In this document: positions 35,640-44,210 of the stretch, in pieces | How the letters are laid out: the number at the start of each line of letters is the position of its first letter | Numbering within the stretch: the first letter of the stretch is position 1 | DNA from: Ardenticatenaceae bacterium | GTDB lineage: Bacteria > Chloroflexota > Anaerolineae > Promineifilales > Promineifilaceae | Direction of reading: 5' to 3' | NCBI GenBank assembly: GCA_020634235.1 | Contig: JACKCB010000001.1 | Coordinates: 1,426,001 to 1,490,000, forward strand | Length of the DNA: 64,000 bases | Program-made: the position numbers and the translations under genes | The notes under the pieces: model-generated | Database searches by the model: none | What the model was told of the DNA's origin: nothing | The model's input: only the letters and a program-made list of their open reading frames with translations

Positions 35640-37247
35640 ATGCCTAACGCTTACGATGTTATTGTTGTTGGCGGCGGCCATAATGGCCTGGTAGCCGCCG
35701 GCTATCTCGCCCGGGCCGGGGCCAGCGTGTTAGTGCTGGAGCAGCGGCCAACGGCTGGCGGCCTGGCCGTCACGGAAGAACTTTACCCAGGCTTCTGGGT
35801 AGACACGGTCTTGCACAGCGCCAGCACACTCCGGCCGGGAATCATCCGCGACCTGTTCCTGAAAATGCACGCATTCGCCTTTGCCCCGGCCGGGACCCAG
35901 CTCTTCACCCCCCTGCCCGACGGCCGCCAGCTCACCCTGGTCGCCAACCCGGCCGGGAACCTGGACACCATCCGCACCTTCTCCGCCAACGACGCCACCC
36001 GCTACCCTGACTACTGCGACACCATCGCCCGCTACGCCACCTTCATCGAAGCCGCCCTATCGCGCATCCCCCCCAACCTCAGCCAACTGGGGAGCGGCGA
36101 CCTCTTCACCTGGCTCGGCCTGGGCAAAGCCCTGCCCAACCTCGGCCCCGGACTGGGCATCGGCGAAATCTACGGCCTGCTGCGCATTTTGCCCATGTCC
36201 CTCGTTGAATGGTTCGACGAATGGTTTGAGCACGGGCTAGTCCGCGCTGCCCTGGGCGCACCCGGCGTGCTGGCCATCCAGCAGGGACCACGTTCCGGGG
36301 GCACCGCCTTCGGCCTGCTCTACCAGCTCATGGGCCAGCCAACAACCGCCGGCCGGCCCCAACCCGGCATCGTCCGCGGCGGCATCGGCCAGCTAACCGC
36401 CGCCCTGGTCGCCGCCGCCCGCCAGTTTGGTGCCGAAATCCGCACCAATACCCCCGTGGCCCATCTGCGGCTGGCCAACGGGCAGGCCAATGGCGTGGTG
36501 CTGGCCAACGGGGATGAACTGGCCGCCAGGGCCGTCCTCTCCACCACCAACCCGCGCCACACCTTCACCCAACTCGTTGATCCGTTCGAGCTGGACCCGT
36601 CGTTTAACCGGGCCGTCAGCAACATCAAGTTCCGGGGCGCGGTGGCCAAAGTTAATCTGGCGCTGGATACGCTGCCCCAATTTGCCGCCCTCCCGGCCGG
36701 GGAAACCACCCCCCTGCAAGGTCGCATCCAAATCGCCCCCGGCCTCATGAACATCGAACGCGCCTACGACGCCGCCAAATACGGCCAGTTTTCAACCCGG
36801 CCCTACCTGGAGATCGTCATCCCCACCCTGCACGCCCCCCACCTGGCCCCGGCCGGGAAACACACCATGTCCATCCTCGTGCAATACGCCCCCTACAACC
36901 TGCGCAACACCACCTGGGAACAACAGCGCGAACCGCTGGGCGACACCGTCATCAACACCCTGGCCGAATACATCCCCAACCTCCGCGACATCATCCTGCA
37001 CCGCCAGGTGCTCACCCCGCTGGACCTGGAGCAGCAATACGGCCTGGCCGAAGGCAGCCTGTATCACGGCGAGATGACCCTGGACCAATTATTGTTCATG
37101 CGCCCCGTCCCCGGTTGGGCCCAATACCGCACCCCCATTCCCGGCCTCTACTTCGGCGGGTCCGGGGCGCATCCCGGCGGCGGCATCACCGGCGAACCCG
37201 GCCGGATGGCCGCCCGTGAGCTGCTCCACGACCTGAAACAGGGGTAA
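35640..37247 (+). CDS. Phytoene-dehydrogenase-like FAD-dependent oxidoreductase
   Basis: 535 residues. The dinucleotide-binding motif VIVVGGGHNGLVAAGYLARAG is at the N-terminus and the C-terminal FAD motif YFGGSGAHPGGGITGEPGRM at the end; this arrangement is that of the CrtI/PYROXD2-like family. Members act on carotenoids or other isoprenoids, but no carotenoid genes are adjacent, so the substrate is unknown. AAGGA lies eight bases before the ATG. It contains four exact palindrome copies, at surface-like positions (PAGT, PAGN, PAGE, PAGK). Confidence 0.88.
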   Translation: MPNAYDVIVVGGGHNGLVAAGYLARAGASVLVLEQRPTAGGLAVTEELYPGFWVDTVLHSASTLRPGIIRDLFLKMHAFAFAPAGTQLFTPLPDGRQLTLVANPAGNLDTIRTFSANDATRYPDYCDTIARYATFIEAALSRIPPNLSQLGSGDLFTWLGLGKALPNLGPGLGIGEIYGLLRILPMSLVEWFDEWFEHGLVRAALGAPGVLAIQQGPRSGGTAFGLLYQLMGQPTTAGRPQPGIVRGGIGQLTAALVAAARQFGAEIRTNTPVAHLRLANGQANGVVLANGDELAARAVLSTTNPRHTFTQLVDPFELDPSFNRAVSNIKFRGAVAKVNLALDTLPQFAALPAGETTPLQGRIQIAPGLMNIERAYDAAKYGQFSTRPYLEIVIPTLHAPHLAPAGKHTMSILVQYAPYNLRNTTWEQQREPLGDTVINTLAEYIPNLRDIILHRQVLTPLDLEQQYGLAEGSLYHGEMTLDQLLFMRPVPGWAQYRTPIPGLYFGGSGAHPGGGITGEPGRMAARELLHDLKQG

Positions 37248-37274
37248 AAACGCTTCTCGGGCCGGCTCCCAGCC

Positions 37275-38381
37275 TCAATCCGGCCGCTGCGCCTGGCGAC
37301 GATTGAACCGCCACACCACCAACGGCGGTATGAGGGCCCCGGCCACCAGCACAAAGGCCAGCACAACCATGAGCACTGCCAACAAAGCGAGCAGGCTGCT
37401 GCTCAGGCTATATGCGGCCAACCCCAGCAGAACGGCCAGCACAAACAGCCCCACGCCAAAGCCGCCAATCCACATGGCCGCCGTCTGCGCCCGCCGCCGC
37501 GAGGCGCGCCGCTCCCCATCAATGCGCCCGCTCTGGCCATGTACCAGCACCGGCCGGGGACGGCCCTCATCGTCCAGATAAAAAGTGCTGTACACCGGCC
37601 GCAGCCACTGCGCCCAATTCTGCCCCGCAAAAGCCGCCGACCAGCGAAAATCGCGGATGTGCTGCGCCTCCGCGGCCAGCCGGCACTCCTCAGCCGCCCG
37701 CGCCTGGAAGCCCGGCAGGGCCTCGCTCCAGGCATCGGCCGGCTGCCGGTTGGGCAAATGCACAAAGGTCTGCCCCAGCAGCACAGGCTCATACGCCACC
37801 GCCCGCGCCTGGTCAAACTCGCCCAGGCGCCGCTGCAAGCGCGACTCAACTTCCAGGGCCGGGGCCGGCACGTTTTGGTAAGGACGCTGCAATCGCCCCA
37901 CCCGCGGCTCCCAGCGAATACGCGTCTCCTGCACCTCCTGGGTCTGCCAACTGCTGCCCGCATACTTCTCCCGATGACTGACAGCCTGGTAGTCAAAGCC
38001 AACTTCGGCCTGGAACTGCGCCGTAACCTGGGCATCTACCAGCCAGGCCGGCACATAGACGCGGCGCAGCCGCTGCTTGAGCAGGGCCGGATTGAGATCC
38101 TTAGGGGCAAAGGGGATGTTGCGGGCAAACTGGACAACGGCCTGCGCCAGCTTGTCCTCATCCAACGTAAAGGGCAGCACCAGCTCCGGCGGATAGGGAT
38201 AAGGCTCCAGCTCCCCGGCCGGGTCTAGCCCGGCCAATTCCTGTTGAAAGCAGTTAGGGCAAAGCTGGGCCGGCGACCCGGCCGGGAGCAAATAACGCCA
38301 GTCACACTGCTCACACACAACCGGCACCAACCGCGCCCCCCAATCCTGCTGCAAATCACGACCCTCAGAATTATTCATCAT
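37275..38381 (-). CDS. Zinc-ribbon membrane protein (paralogue 2)
   Basis: 368 residues. N-terminal zinc ribbon C-E-Q-C ... C-P-N-C (residues about 23-45), a long soluble middle with YVPAWLVDAQVTAQFQAEVG, and two C-terminal membrane helices (GVGLFVLAVLLGLAAYSL, VLMVVLAFVLVAGALIPPLVV). It shares the zinc ribbon, middle region and membrane end with the gene just upstream, so the two are tandem paralogues. It follows that gene by 28 bases, in one operon. The function is unknown; a role in the envelope is a guess. Confidence 0.78.
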   Translation of the reverse strand: MMNNSEGRDLQQDWGARLVPVVCEQCDWRYLLPAGSPAQLCPNCFQQELAGLDPAGELEPYPYPPELVLPFTLDEDKLAQAVVQFARNIPFAPKDLNPALLKQRLRRVYVPAWLVDAQVTAQFQAEVGFDYQAVSHREKYAGSSWQTQEVQETRIRWEPRVGRLQRPYQNVPAPALEVESRLQRRLGEFDQARAVAYEPVLLGQTFVHLPNRQPADAWSEALPGFQARAAEECRLAAEAQHIRDFRWSAAFAGQNWAQWLRPVYSTFYLDDEGRPRPVLVHGQSGRIDGERRASRRRAQTAAMWIGGFGVGLFVLAVLLGLAAYSLSSSLLALLAVLMVVLAFVLVAGALIPPLVVWRFNRRQAQRPD

Positions 38382-38409
38382 TCAAATCCGGCCTGGCCAG
38401 TGAACCACC

Positions 38410-39687
38410 CTACACATCATCCAACTTCTGCGCCAGCGTAAACAGGTAAGCCGCGCCAACCGCCCCGCCCATCAACAGCACAAAGGCAATTGCCACCAGC
38501 GGCACGCCCACACCCGCCAACAACAGCAGCAGCCCCACCAGGCCCAGGATCAGGCCCGGGGCCACCAAGCCGGCCATAGCCAGCCCCACCTTCAGCCAAT
38601 CCACCGGCCGCTGCCCGGCCACCACACCCGTCTGCCCATTCACCATCACCTGGTACACTTTCGATTCGTACCGGTAAGTGGCCACATAAGCCGGCAGCAA
38701 AATATAGCGCCACGCTTCATCCGCAGAACTCATATCCATGCTAAAACTGCGCATCTGCTGGCTGGTAGCCTGCGCCTGGCACGCGCGTTTGGTCCGCTCC
38801 CGCATCTCCTCGCGGGCCACACTCCAGGCACGCTCCAACGAAATATCATACGCCTGGGCCTTCACCCCGGCCAGGTAAGCGGGATCATAAACAACCAGGT
38901 CGTGCAGATCATACTCCTTCGTCCGCTGCAGCAGCACCCGGCTCAACTTGTCCGTACCGGCCAGGAGCAAATCATCAATGTGCAACTGCGCCTGGCCCGA
39001 TTCCCACTTCCAGGTCGTCTTGCTGCGGGTCTCCCAGCGCCGGGTACGGCTGTTGTAACGGCGCGAATGGCTGGTATGGGCAACCTGTGCCCGCCAGCTC
39101 GCCGCAGTGTTGGCATCAAACGTCCAGTAGGGCAGGTAAATGGGGATGAACTCCGCCAACCGCGCCATCCGCTTCAGGCTGGCCGGCGTCATCCAACTGC
39201 TGCCCAGCCACGCCCCCACCCGTTCCCGGCACTGGTCCACGCCAATGGTAAGCGGCACCAAAAAACGCGGGCGCAGCACCTCTTGCGGCGCCTGGCGCTG
39301 AACAACCTGGTTGGAACCACAAAACGGGCAAGAATGGCTCAAGTCTTCCGGCGGGACGATGGTTGTTGCCCCACAATTCTGGCACTGTAGCGCCTGCCGG
39401 GCCACGCCCCAGCCATGGGCAGCGCGCTCCAGCGTCTCCACGGTAAATTCAAACTCGTCTGCCCCTTTGCCCACTACCTCTTTGGGGGGCGGTTCGTGGA
39501 AACCGCAGTAGGCGCAGGTCAGGCCACCATCGGCGGCATTGTAGGCGGTCTCCCCATTGCACTGTGGGCAGCGAAACTCGACGATTTCGCGGTGTTTCTC
39601 TCTCTCGGGGGCCGGCATGTACAACTGGATCCCCGGAACAACCGATCTGGCGGGCACAAAGTTAGCGGGTGGGAATTGGGTGTTCAT
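38410..39687 (-). CDS. Zinc-ribbon membrane protein (paralogue 1)
   Basis: 425 residues. Two zinc ribbons: FRCPQCNGETAY ... CAYCGF and LQCQNCGATTIV ... CPFCGSNQ. A middle region with LPYWTFDANTAASWRAQVAH and LLPAYVATYRYESKVYQVMV follows, then C-terminal membrane helices. The start is the ATG at 39687, nine bases after TATAAT with no ribosome site; the message is probably leaderless, and a longer frame to 39735 would cross the promoter. First gene of a two-gene operon. Function unknown. Confidence 0.8.
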   Translation of the reverse strand: MNTQFPPANFVPARSVVPGIQLYMPAPEREKHREIVEFRCPQCNGETAYNAADGGLTCAYCGFHEPPPKEVVGKGADEFEFTVETLERAAHGWGVARQALQCQNCGATTIVPPEDLSHSCPFCGSNQVVQRQAPQEVLRPRFLVPLTIGVDQCRERVGAWLGSSWMTPASLKRMARLAEFIPIYLPYWTFDANTAASWRAQVAHTSHSRRYNSRTRRWETRSKTTWKWESGQAQLHIDDLLLAGTDKLSRVLLQRTKEYDLHDLVVYDPAYLAGVKAQAYDISLERAWSVAREEMRERTKRACQAQATSQQMRSFSMDMSSADEAWRYILLPAYVATYRYESKVYQVMVNGQTGVVAGQRPVDWLKVGLAMAGLVAPGLILGLVGLLLLLAGVGVPLVAIAFVLLMGGAVGAAYLFTLAQKLDDV

Positions 39688-39696
39688 GGTGCGTTT

Positions 39697-39715
39697 ATTA
39701 TAACACCCGGCCGGG
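39697..39715 (-). promoter_or_regulatory. Leaderless promoter with adjoining palindrome
   Basis: Minus strand: CCCGGCCGGG (39715-39706), three bases, then the extended -10 TGT-TATAAT (TATAAT 39702-39697), nine bases, ATG. Same palindrome-next-to--10 layout as at tadA and recG. Confidence 0.55.
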
Positions 39716-39792
39716 TGAGTTAAAAACCTTGCCATCTCCCATCACCAGTTACCCAAACCGGGCATTTTCCCATCCCTGCGAACTGCGGTTCA

Positions 39793-39801
39793 TGGTATAG
39801 T
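39793..39801 (+). promoter_or_regulatory. Extended -10 promoter of the kinase-ATPase gene
   Basis: TGG-TATAGT with no clear -35 box, about 58 bases before the ATG. Confidence 0.4.
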
Positions 39802-39859
39802 TAGTTTCGCTTGCAAGTGACCACAAACAGTCACATCTAGTCAGTTCAGATTCTCAGTC

Positions 39860-42800
39860 ATGGCATTTCCGACGCTCAACAACCCAGACCTGGCCGGCGC
39901 AGCATCTCCAGCCAGGTCCAGTGTCAGCCGCACCATCGGCGGCCGCTATATCCTGCTGGGTCAGCTCGGCGTGGGGGGCATGGGGCGCGTCCACCGGGTG
40001 CTAGACCGCCTGACCGGCGAGTATGTCGCCCTGAAGCAAATCACCGTCCCGGCCGGGACAGCCGACAGCCAGCCCGTTCCCACCCCCACCCAATTCGAAC
40101 TCTCCTCCGACCCGCGCGTCACCCTGGCCCGCGAATTCCAGGCCATGTCCACCCTGCGCCACCCCCACATCCTCAACGTCATCGACTACGGCTTCGCCGA
40201 CGGCCAGCCCTACTTCACCATGGAACTGCTGGAAAACGCCGCGACCATCCTGGAATACGGCCAGCCCCTGCCCCTGGCAGACAAAGTCACCCTGCTAGTG
40301 CAGATGCTGCAAGCGCTCATCTACCTGCACCGCCGCGGCCTCATCCACCGCGACCTGAAACCGGGCAACGTGCTGGTGGCCAACCACACCGTCAAAGTGT
40401 TAGATTTTGGCCTCTCCACCGACATCGATCAGGCCACCGGCACGGTAGGCACGCTGGCCTACATGCCCCCCGAAGTGCTCTATGGCCACCCGGCCGGGCC
40501 AGCATCCGACCTATACGCCGTCGGCGTCATCGCCTACCAACTATTCACCCAGCAGCACCCCTTCCTGGACCGGCCAGACGCCAGCAGAACCCTCATCGAA
40601 CAGATCCTCGACGAGCAGTTCAAATTGAACACCGCCTTGCTCCCGCCAGAGGTCGCCCCCATCATCAAGCGGCTGCTGGCCCATGCCATGACCGCCCGCT
40701 ACCAAAACGCCGCCGACGTCATCGCCGACCTCAGCCAGGTCATCGGGCAGCCGTTGCCCCTGGAAACCGCCGCCACCCGCGAAAGCTTCCTGCAAGCGGC
40801 CCGCTTTGTCGGGCGCGAACCAGAGCTGCTGCGGCTAAAGGCAGCCCTGCAGCAAACCATCAACGGCCAGGGAGAGGCCTGGCTCATTGCCGGCGAAAGC
40901 GGCGTGGGCAAATCCCGGCTGGTTGACGAACTGCGAACCCTGGCCCTGGTGCGCGGCGTACAGGTCCTGCGCAGCTCGGCCGCGGCCAGCGGCGGCAGCC
41001 CCTACTGGCTCTGGCGCGACATTCTGCGCGGCCTGGTCATTCTATCCAACCTCAGCGACCTGGAGGCCAGCATTTTGCAGCCGCTGGTGCCCGACATTGC
41101 CACGCTCATTGCCCGGCCGGTGGCCGCCGCCCCAGCCACCCTCAACCCCACCGACGCCCAGACCCGCCTCTTTGCCACCGTCACCGCCATTTTACGCCGC
41201 CAGGCCCAACCCACCCTGCTCCTGCTGGAAGATTTGCAGTGGGCCGGCTCAGAAAGCTTGCAGCTCATCGCCTGGCTTACCCAGGAACTGGCCGGCCGGC
41301 CACTGCTCATTGTGGGCAACTACCGCGACGACGAACGCCCCAACCTGCCCGAACTGCTGCCCGGCATGCAGCCGCTCCCCCTGCGCCGCCTGGCCAACAA
41401 AGACATCGTCGCTCTCAGCGAATCCATGCTCGGCAAGACCGGCCGGGCCCAAACCGTTGTTGATCTCCTGCAGCGCGAGACTGAAGGCAACCCCTTCTTC
41501 CTGGTAGAAGTAGTGCGCGCGCTGGCCGAAGAAGCCGGCCAGCTAGACCGCATTGGCACCAGGACCCTACCCACCAAGGTCCTCTCCGGCGGCATGGCCC
41601 AACTCATCCAGCGCCGTCTAGAGCAAGTCCCATCGGGCGACCGCGCCCTGCTCCAGGCATCGGCCGTGGCCGGGCGGCGGCTGGACCTGAAGATGCTGCG
41701 TGAAATCGACCCGGCCACGGATCTAGACAAGTGGCTAACCACCTGTGCCAACGCCGCCGTGCTGGTGCTGCAAGACGAGCATTGGCGCTTCGCCCACGAC
41801 AAGCTGCGCGATGGCGTACTGGTCAAACTCACCACCGACCAAACCCGGCAGTTGCACCAGCAGGTGGCCCAGGCGCTGGAGAAAGTCTATCCCGACGCGC
41901 CGGAACAGGCCGCGCAGTTAACCTACCATTGGGCCATGGCCGGCAATGCGCCAAAGGAGAAGCAGTACGCCTACGCCGCCGGCCGGGAAGCGCTGCGCAG
42001 TGGTGCCAACCAGGAAGCCGTCCGTTTTCTGGAGCGCGCCCTGGCCCTGGACGACGCGGCCGGCAGCCCCATCACCGAAGAGGCGCGGCTGTGGCAGGCA
42101 CGGGCCAATCGCCGCCTGGGGCAGGCCTACATGGGCCTGGGGCGCATGGTCGAAAGCCAGCACTACCTGGAAGAAACGCTGCGCCTGACCCTGTGGCCAG
42201 TGCCGCGCACGCCTGTTCGCCTCTGGCTTTCGCTGCTGCGCCAGATACTGACCCAGGTGCTGCACCGGGCTTGGCCCCGCCGCTTTGTGGGCACCGCCGC
42301 CCAGGCAGAGTCACCGCTGATGCTGGAGGCGGTACGTGCCGCCCAACTCATTGCCGAAGTCTATTACTTTGCCAGCCAGAAATTCTATCTGCTGGACGCC
42401 GGTCTGAAGACGCTGAATCTCTCCGAAAACATTGGCCCGTGCCCGGAGCTGGCCCGTGCCTACGGCAACATGAGCATCATTGCCGGAGTGATCCCGCTGG
42501 AGCAGTTGGCCGAGCTGTATGTGCGGCTGGCGCTGAGCATGGCCCGCCAGATGAACGATCTACCGGCTATGGCCTGGAATTACACCACCGCCTCCACCTA
42601 CACCGGCGGACGGGCACAGTGGCTGCGCACGCTAGAGATCAACGACCTGGCCCTGGACCTGTGCCAACAGACGGCCGACAAACGCACCCTGGGCCTGGCC
42701 CTGGGCTCCCGGTCGCTCATTCCTTATCACCGCGGCCAGTTTGCCGATTGTGAGCAGGCGAATACGGCCTGGCAGGCGGCAGGGCGCGAAATTGACAATT

Positions 42801-43486
42801 TGCAGCACCAGGCGCTGGCCCTCACCGGCCGGGCCGAATGCCTGCTGCGGTTGGGCCAGACCGACGCCGCCCTGGCTCGCCTGCAAGAGCTAGACGTTCT
42901 GTGGGCAGAGCGGGATGCACAAAGGGTCGATTTCGCCAGCAAGTTCCGCGAGCAGGGCGTGCGCGCCTACGCCCTGTGGCGCAGCGCTGCGCCGGCCCAG
43001 GCGCTGGCCATGGCCAACCAGGCCATGCAGCTTATTGACTACGTCTCTTCGCCCAGCCAGGCGATCAACGGCGATGGCGTGGCCGATGTGGCCGAGGTGT
43101 ATTTGTCATTTTGGGAGGGGGCGGTAACGGTAGGCGAAACGGTGGACCCGGCGCTGCAAAAGGCCACGGGGCAGATCTGTGCCGTTTTGTTGCAGTATGG
43201 TCGGGTCTTTTTGCTGCTGCAAGCACGCGCGGCCCTGTGGCAGGGGATGTATGCCTGGCTGCGTGGCCGTCCCCAGGCCGCCCGCCGCCATTGGCAGCGC
43301 GGCTTGCAGGTTGCCCAACGCCTGGGAATGCCGTATGATGAAGCGATGATTCATTATCAACTGGGCCGCTTTGCGGAAACAGGCCCCGGCCGGGATCAGC
43401 ACCTGTCTCGCGCCTGCACCCTGCTGGCCGAATTGGGCTGCACCTATGACCTGGACCGGGCCAAAGCCGCCCGGCCGGGTCCCTGA
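39860..43486 (+). CDS. Serine/threonine protein kinase - AAA ATPase - TPR signalling protein
   Basis: 1208 residues. Kinase domain: Gly loop LGVGGMGRV, Lys59 in VALK, HRDLKPGNVL (about 163-172) and DFGLS, with MPPEVL as the APE region. AAA_16 (STAND-like) ATPase: GESGVGKSRLVDEL (about 343) and Walker B LLLLEDLQWA (about 452). The C-terminal half is TPR-like helical repeats. Such proteins sense a ligand through the repeats and switch the ATPase and kinase. No membrane helix is evident. An HD hydrolase gene follows ten bases after the stop. Two exact palindrome copies occur near the N-terminus and one or two near the end. Confidence 0.92.
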   Translation: MAFPTLNNPDLAGAASPARSSVSRTIGGRYILLGQLGVGGMGRVHRVLDRLTGEYVALKQITVPAGTADSQPVPTPTQFELSSDPRVTLAREFQAMSTLRHPHILNVIDYGFADGQPYFTMELLENAATILEYGQPLPLADKVTLLVQMLQALIYLHRRGLIHRDLKPGNVLVANHTVKVLDFGLSTDIDQATGTVGTLAYMPPEVLYGHPAGPASDLYAVGVIAYQLFTQQHPFLDRPDASRTLIEQILDEQFKLNTALLPPEVAPIIKRLLAHAMTARYQNAADVIADLSQVIGQPLPLETAATRESFLQAARFVGREPELLRLKAALQQTINGQGEAWLIAGESGVGKSRLVDELRTLALVRGVQVLRSSAAASGGSPYWLWRDILRGLVILSNLSDLEASILQPLVPDIATLIARPVAAAPATLNPTDAQTRLFATVTAILRRQAQPTLLLLEDLQWAGSESLQLIAWLTQELAGRPLLIVGNYRDDERPNLPELLPGMQPLPLRRLANKDIVALSESMLGKTGRAQTVVDLLQRETEGNPFFLVEVVRALAEEAGQLDRIGTRTLPTKVLSGGMAQLIQRRLEQVPSGDRALLQASAVAGRRLDLKMLREIDPATDLDKWLTTCANAAVLVLQDEHWRFAHDKLRDGVLVKLTTDQTRQLHQQVAQALEKVYPDAPEQAAQLTYHWAMAGNAPKEKQYAYAAGREALRSGANQEAVRFLERALALDDAAGSPITEEARLWQARANRRLGQAYMGLGRMVESQHYLEETLRLTLWPVPRTPVRLWLSLLRQILTQVLHRAWPRRFVGTAAQAESPLMLEAVRAAQLIAEVYYFASQKFYLLDAGLKTLNLSENIGPCPELARAYGNMSIIAGVIPLEQLAELYVRLALSMARQMNDLPAMAWNYTTASTYTGGRAQWLRTLEINDLALDLCQQTADKRTLGLALGSRSLIPYHRGQFADCEQANTAWQAAGREIDNLQHQALALTGRAECLLRLGQTDAALARLQELDVLWAERDAQRVDFASKFREQGVRAYALWRSAAPAQALAMANQAMQLIDYVSSPSQAINGDGVADVAEVYLSFWEGAVTVGETVDPALQKATGQICAVLLQYGRVFLLLQARAALWQGMYAWLRGRPQAARRHWQRGLQVAQRLGMPYDEAMIHYQLGRFAETGPGRDQHLSRACTLLAELGCTYDLDRAKAARPGP

Positions 43487-43495
43487 TGAGCGAAA

Positions 43496-44062
43496 ATGCC
43501 CCTGACTGATCCTCAAGCCATCTTGCTGCTGCTGCGCCACGGCAACCAGCTCAAGCGCACCGCCCGCACCGGTTGGGTGCAGCGCGGCGTGCCCCAGGCC
43601 GAGAATGTGGCCGCCCACAGCTACGGGGTCACCTTTACCGCCCTGGTGCTGGCCCAACTCATTCCCGAAACGGTGGACCTGGGCAAGGTGCTGGCCCTGG
43701 CCGTGCTGCACGATCTGCCCGAAGGATTGACCACCGACATTCCCACACCCGCCTGGCGCTATCTGCCGCCGGGCATAAAGGCGTCTGTAGAACGCCAGGC
43801 AATGCACGACATTCTATCCGAGGTGGATTTTGCCGCCGACCTGTTGGCGCTGTGGGAGGAGCTGCAGCAAAATGAGACCGTTGAAGCCCGCCTGGTACAC
43901 GATGCCGACAAGCTAGAGATGTACCTGCAAGCGGTGGTGTATGCGGAACAGACGGGCAACAGCCAGTTGGCCGAATTCTGGCGGAAGCAGCATCGCTTTC
44001 ATTTTCCGGCAGCCCAGGCGCTGTACGAGGCGCTGCACCCCGGCCGGGTTCCCCCTCCCTGA
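43496..44062 (+). CDS. HD-domain hydrolase (YfbR-like)
   Basis: 188 residues. Metal ligands of the HD superfamily are visible: His in NVAAHSYGV, His-Asp in AVLHDLPEGLTTD, and Asp in LVHDADKLEMY. The sequence is most like the 5'-deoxynucleotidase YfbR group, which removes phosphate from dNMPs. The ATG at 43496 lies ten bases after the kinase stop without a strong Shine-Dalgarno site, so it is probably co-transcribed and translationally coupled. Whether the substrate is a nucleotide or a signalling molecule cannot be told. It ends before a promoter region for the cyclase gene. Confidence 0.86.
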   Translation: MPLTDPQAILLLLRHGNQLKRTARTGWVQRGVPQAENVAAHSYGVTFTALVLAQLIPETVDLGKVLALAVLHDLPEGLTTDIPTPAWRYLPPGIKASVERQAMHDILSEVDFAADLLALWEELQQNETVEARLVHDADKLEMYLQAVVYAEQTGNSQLAEFWRKQHRFHFPAAQALYEALHPGRVPPP

Positions 44063-44210
44063 TCAGGCCCCGGTTTCCCGCACAAACAAACACGCCGCGA
44101 TCTGCCCGCGCCATGCGTTGAACTTTGCCCCGGTTTGTTAGATAATCGCTGTGGTCACGCCCTGAACGTCTTTCGTAGGCCTGTTACATTGTGCTAATTG
44201 GATTGGCCAC

